14,952 nucleotides of DNA from Acidobacteriota bacterium. GTDB taxonomy: Bacteria > Acidobacteriota > HRBIN11. A program made the translations under genes and the position numbers. Location: assembly GCA_030550225.1 (NCBI GenBank), contig JAUQPV010000034.1:1-14952 (forward strand). The letters run 5' to 3'. Position 1 is the stretch's first letter. The number at the start of each line of letters is the position of its first letter. A model generated the notes under the pieces. The model did no database searches. It was not told the DNA's origin and saw only the letters and a list, made by a program, of their open reading frames with translations. Shown here one piece after another: positions 1 through 5,997 of this stretch.

Positions 1-26
1 TGGGTGTTGGGTGTTAGGTGTTGGGT
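1..26 (+). repeat. Heptamer array, type A (left arm, partial)
   Basis: Three contiguous 7-base units of consensus GGTGTTR occupy 3-9, 10-16 and 17-23, with partial units at both ends. The array is cut by the window start and probably continues upstream. It is inverted relative to the array at 465-506, so the two flank the four-helix-bundle gene like terminal inverted repeats. Confidence 0.85.
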
Positions 27-76
27 AAGTACAGAGGGGTTTGCATGAAAACCTATGGGAGAATGGCTAACCCTGA

Positions 77-85
77 CAGGAGGAG
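77..85 (+). promoter_or_regulatory. Ribosome binding site of the four-helix-bundle gene
   Basis: A strong Shine-Dalgarno match, CAGGAGGAG, ends five bases before the ATG at 91. It decides the start at 91 over the in-frame ATG at 55, which has no such site and would place this purine run inside the coding region. Confidence 0.8.
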
Positions 86-90
86 TCCCC

Positions 91-495
91 ATGGGTCCCC
101 CGACGATTCGAAGCTGGCAGGATTTGGAAGTATGGCAAAAAGCTCACGAAATGACCCTCCGGGTCTACCGGAGAGTCCACCCATTCCCGCCCGAAGAGCG
201 TTTTCGCCTGACCGACCCGCTGTGCCGAGCGGCCGCTTCCATCCCGACGAACATCGCCGAGGGCAAGGGCCGCCACGCCTTGGGCGACTCCTTGCGATTC
301 CTGTGTATCGCCCGAGGTTCCACCGCCGAGGTCCAGTATCTCCTGAGGTTGGCCCATGACCTGGGATACCTTTCGAAGTCTGAATATGAAGAATTCGTAA
401 GGGGTTATGACATCGTCGGCAAGATGCTGAACCGTCTCATGGCGGCCCTCCGACGACGTCACCCCAACACCCAGCACCCAACACCTAACACCTAA
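91..495 (+). CDS. Four-helix-bundle protein, S23 / 23S rRNA intervening-sequence protein family
   Basis: This 134-residue protein shows the family pattern throughout. It has a start like SWQDLEVWQKAHE (8-20), aromatic and proline residues near PFPPEERF (31-38), the signature SIPTNIAEGKGR (50-61), and RGSTAEVQYLLRLAHDLGYL (75-94). The family is named after proteins encoded in 23S rRNA intervening sequences, and it also includes the Avd accessory proteins of diversity-generating retroelements. Stand-alone members like this one have no known activity. They are small, basic helical bundles thought to bind nucleic acid. No 23S rRNA or reverse transcriptase is nearby. The ATG at 91 follows a strong ribosome binding site. 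The last 11 residues (HPNTQHPTPNT) and the stop are encoded by the 7-base repeat array, giving a peptide with 7-residue periodicity. This tail is unlikely to belong to the fold. The gene lies on the opposite strand from, and converges on, the fucose synthase gene. Confidence 0.9.
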   Translation: MGPPTIRSWQDLEVWQKAHEMTLRVYRRVHPFPPEERFRLTDPLCRAAASIPTNIAEGKGRHALGDSLRFLCIARGSTAEVQYLLRLAHDLGYLSKSEYEEFVRGYDIVGKMLNRLMAALRRRHPNTQHPTPNT

Positions 496-506
496 CACCC
501 AGCACC
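465..506 (-). repeat. Heptamer array, type A (right arm)
   Basis: Six perfectly phased 7-base units of consensus YARCACC run from 465 to 506 with no spacer. YARCACC is the reverse complement of the GGTGYTR units at 1-26. The only differences between units are C/T at position 1 and A/G at position 3. The stop codon TAA (493-495) of the four-helix-bundle gene lies inside the fifth unit. Confidence 0.92.
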
Positions 507-510
507 GACT

Positions 511-524
511 CCTGCATTCTGCAT
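511..524 (-). repeat. Heptamer pair, type B
   Basis: Two units, CCTGCAT and TCTGCAT, follow the type A array after four bases. Read on the other strand they match the type B family (GCARGAT) seen at 8189, 10361 and 13055. The order B then A toward the core is the same as at 10361-10419. Confidence 0.55.
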
Positions 525-541
525 GGGAAGAGACAGGTATT

Positions 542-564
542 CCGGGCGACCCCCTCAGGCCCGG
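542..564. terminator. Possible stem-loop between convergent genes
   Basis: CCGGGC (542-547) and GCCCGG (559-564) form a perfect six-base-pair stem with an 11-base loop. It lies between the convergent ends of the four-helix-bundle gene and the fucose synthase gene, so it could stop transcription from either side. There is no T run. Two degenerate type A units (CAGCATC and CAACCCC, 586-599) follow before the fucose synthase stop at 609. Confidence 0.3.
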
Positions 565-608
565 CGCTCAATGACACCGACCGCCCAGCATCCAACCCCA
601 GGATGGCC

Positions 609-1553
609 TCAGGCCTCGGGCCGATACGTCCGGTACCACTCAATCGTCCGTCGGAGACCCTCCCGCAGGGGCGTCCGGGCTTCCCAGCCGAGCCATTCCC
701 GGGCCCGGGTCGTGTCGATGCGTCGGCGGGGCTGGCCGTCGGGCTTGCTGGTGTCCCACTCGACGTCGCCCTCGTAACCCGTCAGCTCCCGGATGAGGTC
801 GACCAGGTCTCGGATGCTGATCTCCTCGCCGGAGCCGATATTGATGGGTTCGGGGCCGTCGTACCGCTCAGCGGCCAGGACGATGGCCTCGGCGGCGTCC
901 TCGACGTAGAGGAACTCCCGGGTCGCCCGGCCCGTCCCCCAGACGACGATCTTGGGCTCGCCCCGTTCCTGGGCCTCGACGCACTTCCGGATGAGGGCCG
1001 GGATGACGTGGGAATTCTCCAAATCAAAGTGGTCTCGGGGACCGTAGAGGTTTGTCGGGATCAGGTAGATCCCCGGAAAGCCGTACTCCTGCCGGTAGGC
1101 CTGGAGCTGGACCAGGAGCATCTTTTTGGCCAGTCCGTAAGGGGCATTCGTCTCCTCGGGGTAGCCGGCCCAGAGGTCCGTCTCCCGAAACGGCACGGGC
1201 GTGAACTTCGGGTACGAGCACACGGTCCCAATGCAGACGAACTTGCCGACCCCGAACTGCCGAGCCAGCTCGATGAGTTGGATCCCCATGATGGCGTTGT
1301 CGTAGAAGAACCGGCCCGGATGCCGTCGGTTGGCGCCGATGCCGCCGACGACGGCCGCCAGGTGGATGACGATGTCGGGTCGCGTGCGTTCGTACAGCCG
1401 TCGGATGGCGGCGGCGTCCCGCAGGTCATACTCCTGCTGACGGGGGACGAAGACCGATTCGGCGCCCCGTTCCCGGAGTTTTTCGACGACGAAGGACCCC
1501 AGGAAGCCGGCGCCGCCGGTAACGACCACGCGTCGGGACGACCAGAAGGACAT
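609..1553 (-). CDS. fcl: GDP-L-fucose synthase (NADP-dependent epimerase/reductase)
   Basis: The 314-residue product has the usual length and the extended short-chain dehydrogenase fold. It shows an N-terminal Rossmann motif TGGAGFLG, the family-specific HLAAVVGGIGANR, GTVCSYP carrying the Ser and Cys of the active site, the catalytic pair in YGLAK, and ENSHVIPALI carrying the conserved His. The family makes GDP-L-fucose from GDP-4-keto-6-deoxy-D-mannose in the cytoplasm for surface glycans. The start at 1553 is an ATG seven bases after GGGGAGGAGG (1561-1570). The upstream in-frame extension lacks a comparable site. The partner gene gmd is not in the window. Related sugar epimerases share much of this pattern, so exact substrate is slightly less certain than the fold. 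Confidence 0.88.
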   Translation of the reverse strand: MSFWSSRRVVVTGGAGFLGSFVVEKLRERGAESVFVPRQQEYDLRDAAAIRRLYERTRPDIVIHLAAVVGGIGANRRHPGRFFYDNAIMGIQLIELARQFGVGKFVCIGTVCSYPKFTPVPFRETDLWAGYPEETNAPYGLAKKMLLVQLQAYRQEYGFPGIYLIPTNLYGPRDHFDLENSHVIPALIRKCVEAQERGEPKIVVWGTGRATREFLYVEDAAEAIVLAAERYDGPEPINIGSGEEISIRDLVDLIRELTGYEGDVEWDTSKPDGQPRRRIDTTRAREWLGWEARTPLREGLRRTIEWYRTYRPEA

Positions 1554-1648
1554 CGCGAGGCCTCCTCCCCGAGATGTGAACCGTCTCCAACATAGCAGGG
1601 ACGTCCGGCTCCGGGCAAGCGGGTCGATCCCCCGCCCCCAAGGGGAAG

Positions 1649-1676
1649 GGCAGTCAGGCAGATAAGGCAATAAGGC
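1649..1676 (+). repeat. Octamer-like array, type C (left arm)
   Basis: Three repeats resembling GGCAGTAA (spaced 8, 9 and 8 bases) are followed by a partial GGCC. The spacing is less regular than in the heptamer arrays. It faces an inverted counterpart at 1867-1898. Confidence 0.5.
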
Positions 1677-1765
1677 CAGCGGGGGCCCGTGCCGGGCAGG
1701 GGGAATGGCCTGGCCTAACTGGGTGCCTGAACAGAAGTACCGGTCGGGATCGACCTGGGACAGAT

Positions 1766-1790
1766 GCCTCCGGTATTTCGTGCCGGAGGC
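1766..1790. terminator. Perfect GC-rich hairpin downstream of the beta-barrel gene
   Basis: GCCTCCGG (1766-1773) pairs with CCGGAGGC (1783-1790) around a nine-base loop. It lies about 105 bases beyond the stop of the beta-barrel gene and inside the inverted type C repeat pair. There is no T run on either side, so it is not a textbook intrinsic terminator. It could equally be the structural core of the repeat element. Confidence 0.4.
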
Positions 1791-1866
1791 GTCCACCCCA
1801 TGCTGATCCTTGTTGAAATGCCCACGGTCTCACCTACAGCCATGCGGGACCTCTTTCTCTCTCGCC

Positions 1867-1898
1867 ATACTACCTTACTGCCTTAGGGTCTTACCTAA
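1867..1898 (-). repeat. Octamer array, type C (right arm)
   Basis: Four phased 8-base units run 1867-1874, 1875-1882, 1883-1890 and 1891-1898. On the minus strand they read as variants of GGYAGTAA. The TAG stop (1895-1897) of the beta-barrel gene lies in the last unit, as the four-helix-bundle stop lies in a heptamer unit. Confidence 0.55.
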
Positions 1899-3112
1899 AA
1901 GGCTGACGCGACAGTGATGCGGAGGTCCCGGACGTAAGGACCGTGGACATAGGCCACCGAGAGGCTCAGAACGCTCCGACGGAGAGTCAGGCCGGCCGTC
2001 CCATGCCAGCGGAGGCGGTCCGGGGGCCACACGGCCATGAAGAGGTCCCGAAGGGGTGCCTCGTCCGGACCCGTCCAGACCGGCCGCAGACCCGGCCGAT
2101 ACCACAGGCCGACTTGGGGGACGACCCGGAATTTTTGCCACAGGGTGTCGTAAGCGAGGCTCACCCGCCAGTCCCAACGGGTCTCATAGACGAGCCGTTC
2201 CGAAGTTCCCAATTGGAGGTACAGGTCGGGGCCTTCGTTGAGACGGCCGGTTTTCCACCGCCATCCCTCGACGGCGACGTTCCAGCGACCCTGAACGACA
2301 TGCAGGCCCAGGGCCAGGGCGTGGGGAAAGGCGACCCGGAGGGCGACCGTCTCGGTCTGGGTCGAACCGTCGGGGGCTGTCGTGTCGACCCCGACAGGCA
2401 CTTCAAAGGTCGGAAGCCAGTGGTAGACGATACCGAAGACGACGTGGGGCTCCACAGTCCATTGGGCGCCGAGGGCCCAATGCCAGGCCCGGTCCCGGGC
2501 GTCCTGCCGGAGGCGCCATCGACGGGTGTCCGTCGGCCGGGCCGCCTCCGTCTGGGTCTCTCCGGTGACCCAAAGGGTACTTCGAGCGGCGCTAAAACCG
2601 ACGACGAAGTCTTCCTGCAGGTGGACAGCCAGGCCCAGGCCCCATTCGGACCACCGGACCTGCCCGTCGGTCTGCTCGGCCCAGAAACGCCCGACCGGGC
2701 CAGGACTCTCGGGGCGGGCCCGGGCCGCCCCGTCGTCCAGGGGTCGGTGGTAAAACAAAGCTAAGCCGCTTCCACGGCCGCCGAAGGCAAGGGCCCACGC
2801 CTCCAGGCCCTGAGTCGTGTCCCGGTCGAGGCGCTCGCCGGCACGGGGGATGGCGTAGCCGACGCGGTACCGAAGATCGGTCCGGGCCCCGAGTCGGCTC
2901 AGTAGGACGGCCGGGTTCGCCGTGACCCCGAGGGGTGAGACGGCGAAGGCGACCGACGTCCAGCGTCCGCCGAGACCCCCGTCGTGGCCGATCATCGGCA
3001 AGAGAGACATGGCCGACCAAGGCAGGACGTCCGTCCCGGCCCCGGCTGGGGTCCCGGTCCCAAGGACGATGCCGAAGACGATGCTCCACGTAAGAAAGCG
3101 CCGCATCTTCAT
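1895..3112 (-). CDS. Putative outer-membrane beta-barrel protein (FadL/PorV-like)
   Basis: The 405-residue product starts with a basic stretch and hydrophobic core (MKMRRFLTWSIVFGIVLG) and a cleavage-like site near ...TPAGA/GT at about residue 26, a typical Sec signal peptide. The rest is rich in alternating polar and aromatic or aliphatic residues, as in beta-strands. It ends in the terminal Phe recognised by the BAM machinery (TVASAF). The stretch VSPLGVTANPAVLL near the mature N-terminus recalls the NPA motif of the FadL/PorV family, where it sits on the plug. Transport of hydrophobic compounds is a family-level guess only. It follows the RDD gene by 75 bases and is probably the third gene of that unit. 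An ATG two codons further in (3106) is an alternative start. No strong ribosome binding site is visible for either. Confidence 0.72.
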   Translation of the reverse strand: MKMRRFLTWSIVFGIVLGTGTPAGAGTDVLPWSAMSLLPMIGHDGGLGGRWTSVAFAVSPLGVTANPAVLLSRLGARTDLRYRVGYAIPRAGERLDRDTTQGLEAWALAFGGRGSGLALFYHRPLDDGAARARPESPGPVGRFWAEQTDGQVRWSEWGLGLAVHLQEDFVVGFSAARSTLWVTGETQTEAARPTDTRRWRLRQDARDRAWHWALGAQWTVEPHVVFGIVYHWLPTFEVPVGVDTTAPDGSTQTETVALRVAFPHALALGLHVVQGRWNVAVEGWRWKTGRLNEGPDLYLQLGTSERLVYETRWDWRVSLAYDTLWQKFRVVPQVGLWYRPGLRPVWTGPDEAPLRDLFMAVWPPDRLRWHGTAGLTLRRSVLSLSVAYVHGPYVRDLRITVASAF

Positions 3113-3132
3113 CCACAGAGCCGCTCGGTTCG

Positions 3133-3160
3133 GGAGAATGGCGTCGGGACGGCCTTCTCC
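3133..3160. other. Intercistronic stem-loop
   Basis: GGAGAA plus GGC (3133-3142, one bulged T at 3139) pairs with GCCTTCTCC (3152-3160) around a nine-base loop, giving a nine-pair stem. It sits between the RDD stop and the beta-barrel start, so it could be an RNA-processing or attenuation element. There is no T run. Confidence 0.35.
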
Positions 3161-3187
3161 ATCGCCCGGGAAGCACGACCTTTCCGT

Positions 3188-3838
3188 TCATTCCTTCAGG
3201 AGCAAGTCCATTCGAAGCTGGTACTCGGCCTGCGGGATCGGCCGGGTGCCGGTCAGGCGATCATGCAGAAACCAATGCCTTCGGTCCAGGAGGGACCACC
3301 AGAAGCTAAGACCCCCGAGGGCCATCAGGACCCACAGACAGAGCCACCGAGCGGCCACGCGCCCGGGCGTCAGCCATGGATAAGGCGACGCGACCGGCAC
3401 GACGGCTAAGCCCATCATCCAGTAGCCCGGCGTGGCCGAAAGGAACACTTGGAAGACAAAAGTGTACAGGAAGTGCAAGAGTAGGAAAATGAGACCCGCT
3501 TGGATGCGGAGCGATAGGTACCGCCAGGTCGAGACGACGGGAAAGCCCGTCAGAAGGACGGCGGCCAGGGCGATCAGTCCAAAAAGGCCGACGACCAGCA
3601 ATTGGTCCACGGCGGCCGCGAGGACCCGTCGAGCCCATAGGGTCCAGGGCGACCATCTGTCCGCTCCATACTGGAGGCGCTCTAACAAGTCCGCTTTTTC
3701 CTGCCAGAGCCAGGCCGGTGTGTCCGATGGGCCAGGCGACGGGCTGGCCAGGGAGCGGCCACAGCGAAAGCACGCCGCGGCTTCCGGCCGGTTGATGGCG
3801 TAGCACTGCCGACAGCGTAGGACGGGCCGCTGTTTCAA
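3188..3838 (-). CDS. RDD-family membrane protein with N-terminal zinc ribbon
   Basis: I place the start at the TTG at 3838, overlapping the TPR-gene stop as TTGA. No in-frame ATG lies near, and the upstream extension would overlap the TPR gene by about 175 bases. The product is 216 residues. A zinc ribbon is formed by Cys9, Cys12, Cys23 and Cys26 (CRQC and CFRC). Three hydrophobic segments follow at about 71-97, 112-134 and 162-184. The family's Arg/Asp features are present: ARR...AVDQ (69-79) in the first helix and HDRLTGTRPI (192-201) at the end. RDD proteins are inner-membrane proteins; some have been linked to ion transport, but most have no known role. Coupling to a TPR protein with its own membrane anchor suggests the two act together. 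The TTG start is a reasoned choice, not proven. Confidence 0.78.
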   Translation of the reverse strand: MKQRPVLRCRQCYAINRPEAAACFRCGRSLASPSPGPSDTPAWLWQEKADLLERLQYGADRWSPWTLWARRVLAAAVDQLLVVGLFGLIALAAVLLTGFPVVSTWRYLSLRIQAGLIFLLLHFLYTFVFQVFLSATPGYWMMGLAVVPVASPYPWLTPGRVAARWLCLWVLMALGGLSFWWSLLDRRHWFLHDRLTGTRPIPQAEYQLRMDLLLKE

Positions 3839-5715
3839 TCCTTCAGCGGCAGAGGATACGGAAGCTGTTGTACCTTCTCCCGGTCTTCCGGGGAGGCCAG
3901 ACCGTTTTCCTTCAAGCACTTTCGGATCAGGGGATAGGGTTCCTGAAAACGGTTTTCTTTGGGGTCCAACAGGGAAATCACGTCCAGACGTTCCTTGGCC
4001 AGAGGACACCGGTACTGACGGAGGTAATACACCGCCGCATTGTAATACGTGCGCTTCAGGAATTCCAGGAGGTCCCGCCGTTGAGGAAATTCCTCCCGAA
4101 GCTTATTCAGGACAAAGACCGCTCCGTCGAAGTCGAAGCTCCGGTAGTAGCCTTCGACGACCGCCATCCGTTCGGCGATGGCCTGGTTCTGTTCCTGAAT
4201 CTTGGCGGCGACCTCGGCGCTTAACTGGCGGACCTCGGGATGGTTGGGGTCGATCTGAAGGGCCTCCTGGAGTTTGGTATACGCCGATTCCCAGTCGCCT
4301 CGGGCGTATAACTGCCGGCCTTCGTTCAGGAGCTGGTCTCGCCGGCGCGCCATGGCCGGTGTCAGTTCGACAGGAGTCGGAGTCGACTCGACGGTCGAGA
4401 TGGGCGGCGACGGGGGCGGACCCGGCACCCCCGTCGGAGACGGTTCGGCCGACGGGGGCGGCACCGGTTTCGACGGCGGTACGGCCTTCGACGCCGTGGA
4501 CCGGGCTGGCGGCCTTACGCGGGTGTCTGGAGGCGTTGATTTTCCGAAGGAACGCAGAAAGAAAAGGGTACCGCCCGCCAATAGGAGAAAGCCGCCCAGC
4601 AGGCCGACCCAGAGGGTCCATCGCCGAGGAGGCGCGGACGGTCGAGCGACGGCCTTCGCCACAGTCCCGGGGGCCGGGGGTTCCAGGACCGACGGGTCGA
4701 GATTCCATTCCTCGACGAGCTGACGGACCTCCGGGCTGTCGGGTCGGAGACGGTGAGCCTTTTGTAAGGCGTGGACGGCCGAGTCGGGCTTTTTCTGGAG
4801 CCAGAAGGCCCGGGCGTCTTCCAGAAGCCGATAAAATTGGCCTTCGATGCGAAGCTGACGGAGGGCTTCACTGTACTTACTCTGGGCGCCCAGATTTTCA
4901 GGGTCCTGCTGGAGGATCTGTTGCCACAGGCGCACGGCGTCTTCCCATCGGCCCTCCCGATGAGCCTGGAGGGCTTGGGCGACCAGGTGCTCGCCGTAAG
5001 CTTCGGCGGCCGCCTCCTCGGGGGTCGGGGCTGGCGTCCCCGAGGCTTCTAAAGCCTCCAACAGGCGCCGGGCTTCCTCATGCTGGGGCTCGGCCCCGAG
5101 GACCTGCATCAGAAGCTGGCGGGCCCTCTCGGGTTGACCGGCCTGGAGGGCCGCCCGGGCTTCTTCGACTCGGGTATGGCTCTGGGAGCGGGCCTCAGCG
5201 ATCTTCTGCTGGGCCTGCTGGATAAGGTCCTGGACCTCCGCATTCGTCAGGTCGTGCATGAAGACGTCCATCCACGCCTGGATGGCCTCGTGGTAGCGAC
5301 CCTCGTCAAAGAGGGCCTGGCCCTTTTGGATGAGCTGACGGACCGGGTCCGAGGGCGGCGGCGCCGGACCGACCGGTGTCGGACGCGGCGATGGGGCCGG
5401 ACCCAGCTGTTCTCGGGTCTTTTGGACCCACTTTTGAACGTCCGGATACGTCGGGTCGATGGCGACGACCTTCTCGAACTGCCGGAGGGCGTCGGCGTAT
5501 AGACCGCTCTGGAACATGGAGATCCCGCTGGCCATGAAACTCTGCAGGAAGGGCTCGGCCTCCATCCGGTCCTGGGCCGTCTGGCTGAGGGTCTCCAGTT
5601 CCTCGTCCCCGCCGTAAATCTCCAGGGCCTCTTGGGCGACTTGGAAGGCCTCCTGAAAGGCCCGTCGCTGGAGGGCCGCCCGGATTTGCTGGACGTACTC
5701 GTCCCGGCTCTTCAT
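3835..5715 (-). CDS. Single-pass membrane protein with TPR arrays on both sides
   Basis: The 626-residue product is built from tetratricopeptide-like helix pairs. N-terminal repeats cover about 1-105 (for example FQSGLYADALRQFEKVVAIDP, given here as 68-88). A Pro-rich linker follows at 106-124, then repeats at 125-225 and 240-345. A single hydrophobic segment lies at about 366-388 after RRW. Next comes a Pro/Ser/Thr-rich linker (393-455), then a C-terminal TPR block (456-600) with ARGDWESAYTKLQEALQIDP. The positive residues before the helix predict a cytoplasmic N-terminal part and a periplasmic C-terminal part. Such proteins are scaffolds; no enzyme motif is visible. It is the first gene of a likely three-gene unit with the RDD and beta-barrel genes. 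The ATG at 5715 has only a weak purine-rich upstream site. Confidence 0.8.
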   Translation of the reverse strand: MKSRDEYVQQIRAALQRRAFQEAFQVAQEALEIYGGDEELETLSQTAQDRMEAEPFLQSFMASGISMFQSGLYADALRQFEKVVAIDPTYPDVQKWVQKTREQLGPAPSPRPTPVGPAPPPSDPVRQLIQKGQALFDEGRYHEAIQAWMDVFMHDLTNAEVQDLIQQAQQKIAEARSQSHTRVEEARAALQAGQPERARQLLMQVLGAEPQHEEARRLLEALEASGTPAPTPEEAAAEAYGEHLVAQALQAHREGRWEDAVRLWQQILQQDPENLGAQSKYSEALRQLRIEGQFYRLLEDARAFWLQKKPDSAVHALQKAHRLRPDSPEVRQLVEEWNLDPSVLEPPAPGTVAKAVARPSAPPRRWTLWVGLLGGFLLLAGGTLFFLRSFGKSTPPDTRVRPPARSTASKAVPPSKPVPPPSAEPSPTGVPGPPPSPPISTVESTPTPVELTPAMARRRDQLLNEGRQLYARGDWESAYTKLQEALQIDPNHPEVRQLSAEVAAKIQEQNQAIAERMAVVEGYYRSFDFDGAVFVLNKLREEFPQRRDLLEFLKRTYYNAAVYYLRQYRCPLAKERLDVISLLDPKENRFQEPYPLIRKCLKENGLASPEDREKVQQLPYPLPLKD

Positions 5716-5733
5716 ACGTCCGTCTCGGCTCGA

Positions 5734-5761
5734 GGTGTCAGGGGTCTCAGTGTCCGGTAGC
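5734..5761 (+). repeat. Degenerate heptamer array, type A
   Basis: Four loosely conserved 7-base units begin with GGTGTCA (5734-5740). They lie just upstream of the TPR gene start. A short inverted match with CGACACC occurs near 5833. Conservation is weaker than in the arrays at 1-26 and 465-506. Confidence 0.45.
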
Positions 5762-5895
5762 CGGCGTTCAATCCCTGAAGGCCGAAAACCGATCGCGCCC
5801 AGCCGGTCATGGCCGGGGTCCTAAAATGTACCCGACACCCCAACTCCTATGTCTAAAGCATCGTAGCGCACCCTTCCCAGGGATTGCAATAGACC

Positions 5896-5938
5896 GGTGT
5901 CAGGTCTCAGGGACCGGGTGCTAAGGTGTCAGGTAGTA
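5896..5938 (+). repeat. Heptamer array, type A (left arm)
   Basis: Four contiguous 7-base units (5896-5923), one spacer base, and two more units (5925-5938) share the pattern GGTGYYA. It is followed after 26 bases by an inverted array at 5965-5992. The pair occupies the gap between the TPR start and the LOG gene stop. The rest of that gap (5762-5895) holds no gene I can support. Confidence 0.7.
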
Positions 5939-5964
5939 GGGCTCATGGAGCGGGAAAAAAGCTT

Positions 5965-5992
5965 GATCCCCGATGCCCTGACCCCTAATACC
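5965..5992 (-). repeat. Heptamer array, type A-like (right arm)
   Basis: Four contiguous degenerate 7-base units (starting 5965, 5972, 5979 and 5986) end five bases before the stop of the LOG-family gene. The last two, TGACCCC and TAATACC, resemble the YARCACC orientation of type A, inverted relative to 5896-5938. Confidence 0.6.
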
Positions 5993-5997
5993 CTTTT

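Larger units (their letters stand above)
1..524 (+). mobile_element. Candidate cassette: four-helix-bundle gene inside inverted heptamer arrays
   Basis: The segment consists of a left array of GGTGTTR heptamers (1-26, cut by the window edge), a single gene (91-495), a right array of the same heptamer in inverted orientation (465-506), and two units of a second heptamer type (511-524). The right array supplies the last codons and the stop of the gene, so gene and array have been joined for some time. Similar inverted arrays without a gene occur elsewhere in the window, best seen at 10361-10449. I see no transposase, no target-site duplication and no known insertion-sequence ends. Calling this mobile is inference from layout. 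The alternative is that a resident gene simply has repeat-rich flanks. Confidence 0.35.
1554..1894. other. Intergenic region with octamer arrays and a hairpin
   Basis: This gap of about 340 bases lies between the outer-membrane protein gene and fcl, both on the minus strand. It holds the fcl ribosome binding site, an inverted pair of near-8-base repeat arrays (1649-1676 and 1867-1898), and a perfect hairpin (1766-1790) between them. I see no credible coding region and no clear sigma-70-type promoter. An fcl promoter must lie somewhere here if the hairpin stops upstream transcription. Confidence 0.6.

Noticed and set aside
55..90. Upstream ATG at 55 as start of the four-helix-bundle gene
   Set aside because: The strong ribosome binding site at 77-85 is placed for the ATG at 91, and family homology begins right after 91.
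465..506. CRISPR array
   Set aside because: The units are 7 bases with no spacers between them, and no cas gene is present.
1..524. 23S rRNA intervening sequence or diversity-generating retroelement
   Set aside because: No rRNA sequence, reverse transcriptase or template repeat is present near the S23-family gene.
603..1595. Long plus-strand open frame opposite fcl
   Set aside because: It mirrors the codon bias of the fcl gene on the other strand and shows no family motif. Similar GC-driven mirror frames at 1943-2764 and 4359-5225 were dropped for the same reason.
3839..4009. Upstream start of the RDD gene at 4009
   Set aside because: It would overlap the TPR coding region by about 175 bases, and the added residues are low in complexity without family match.
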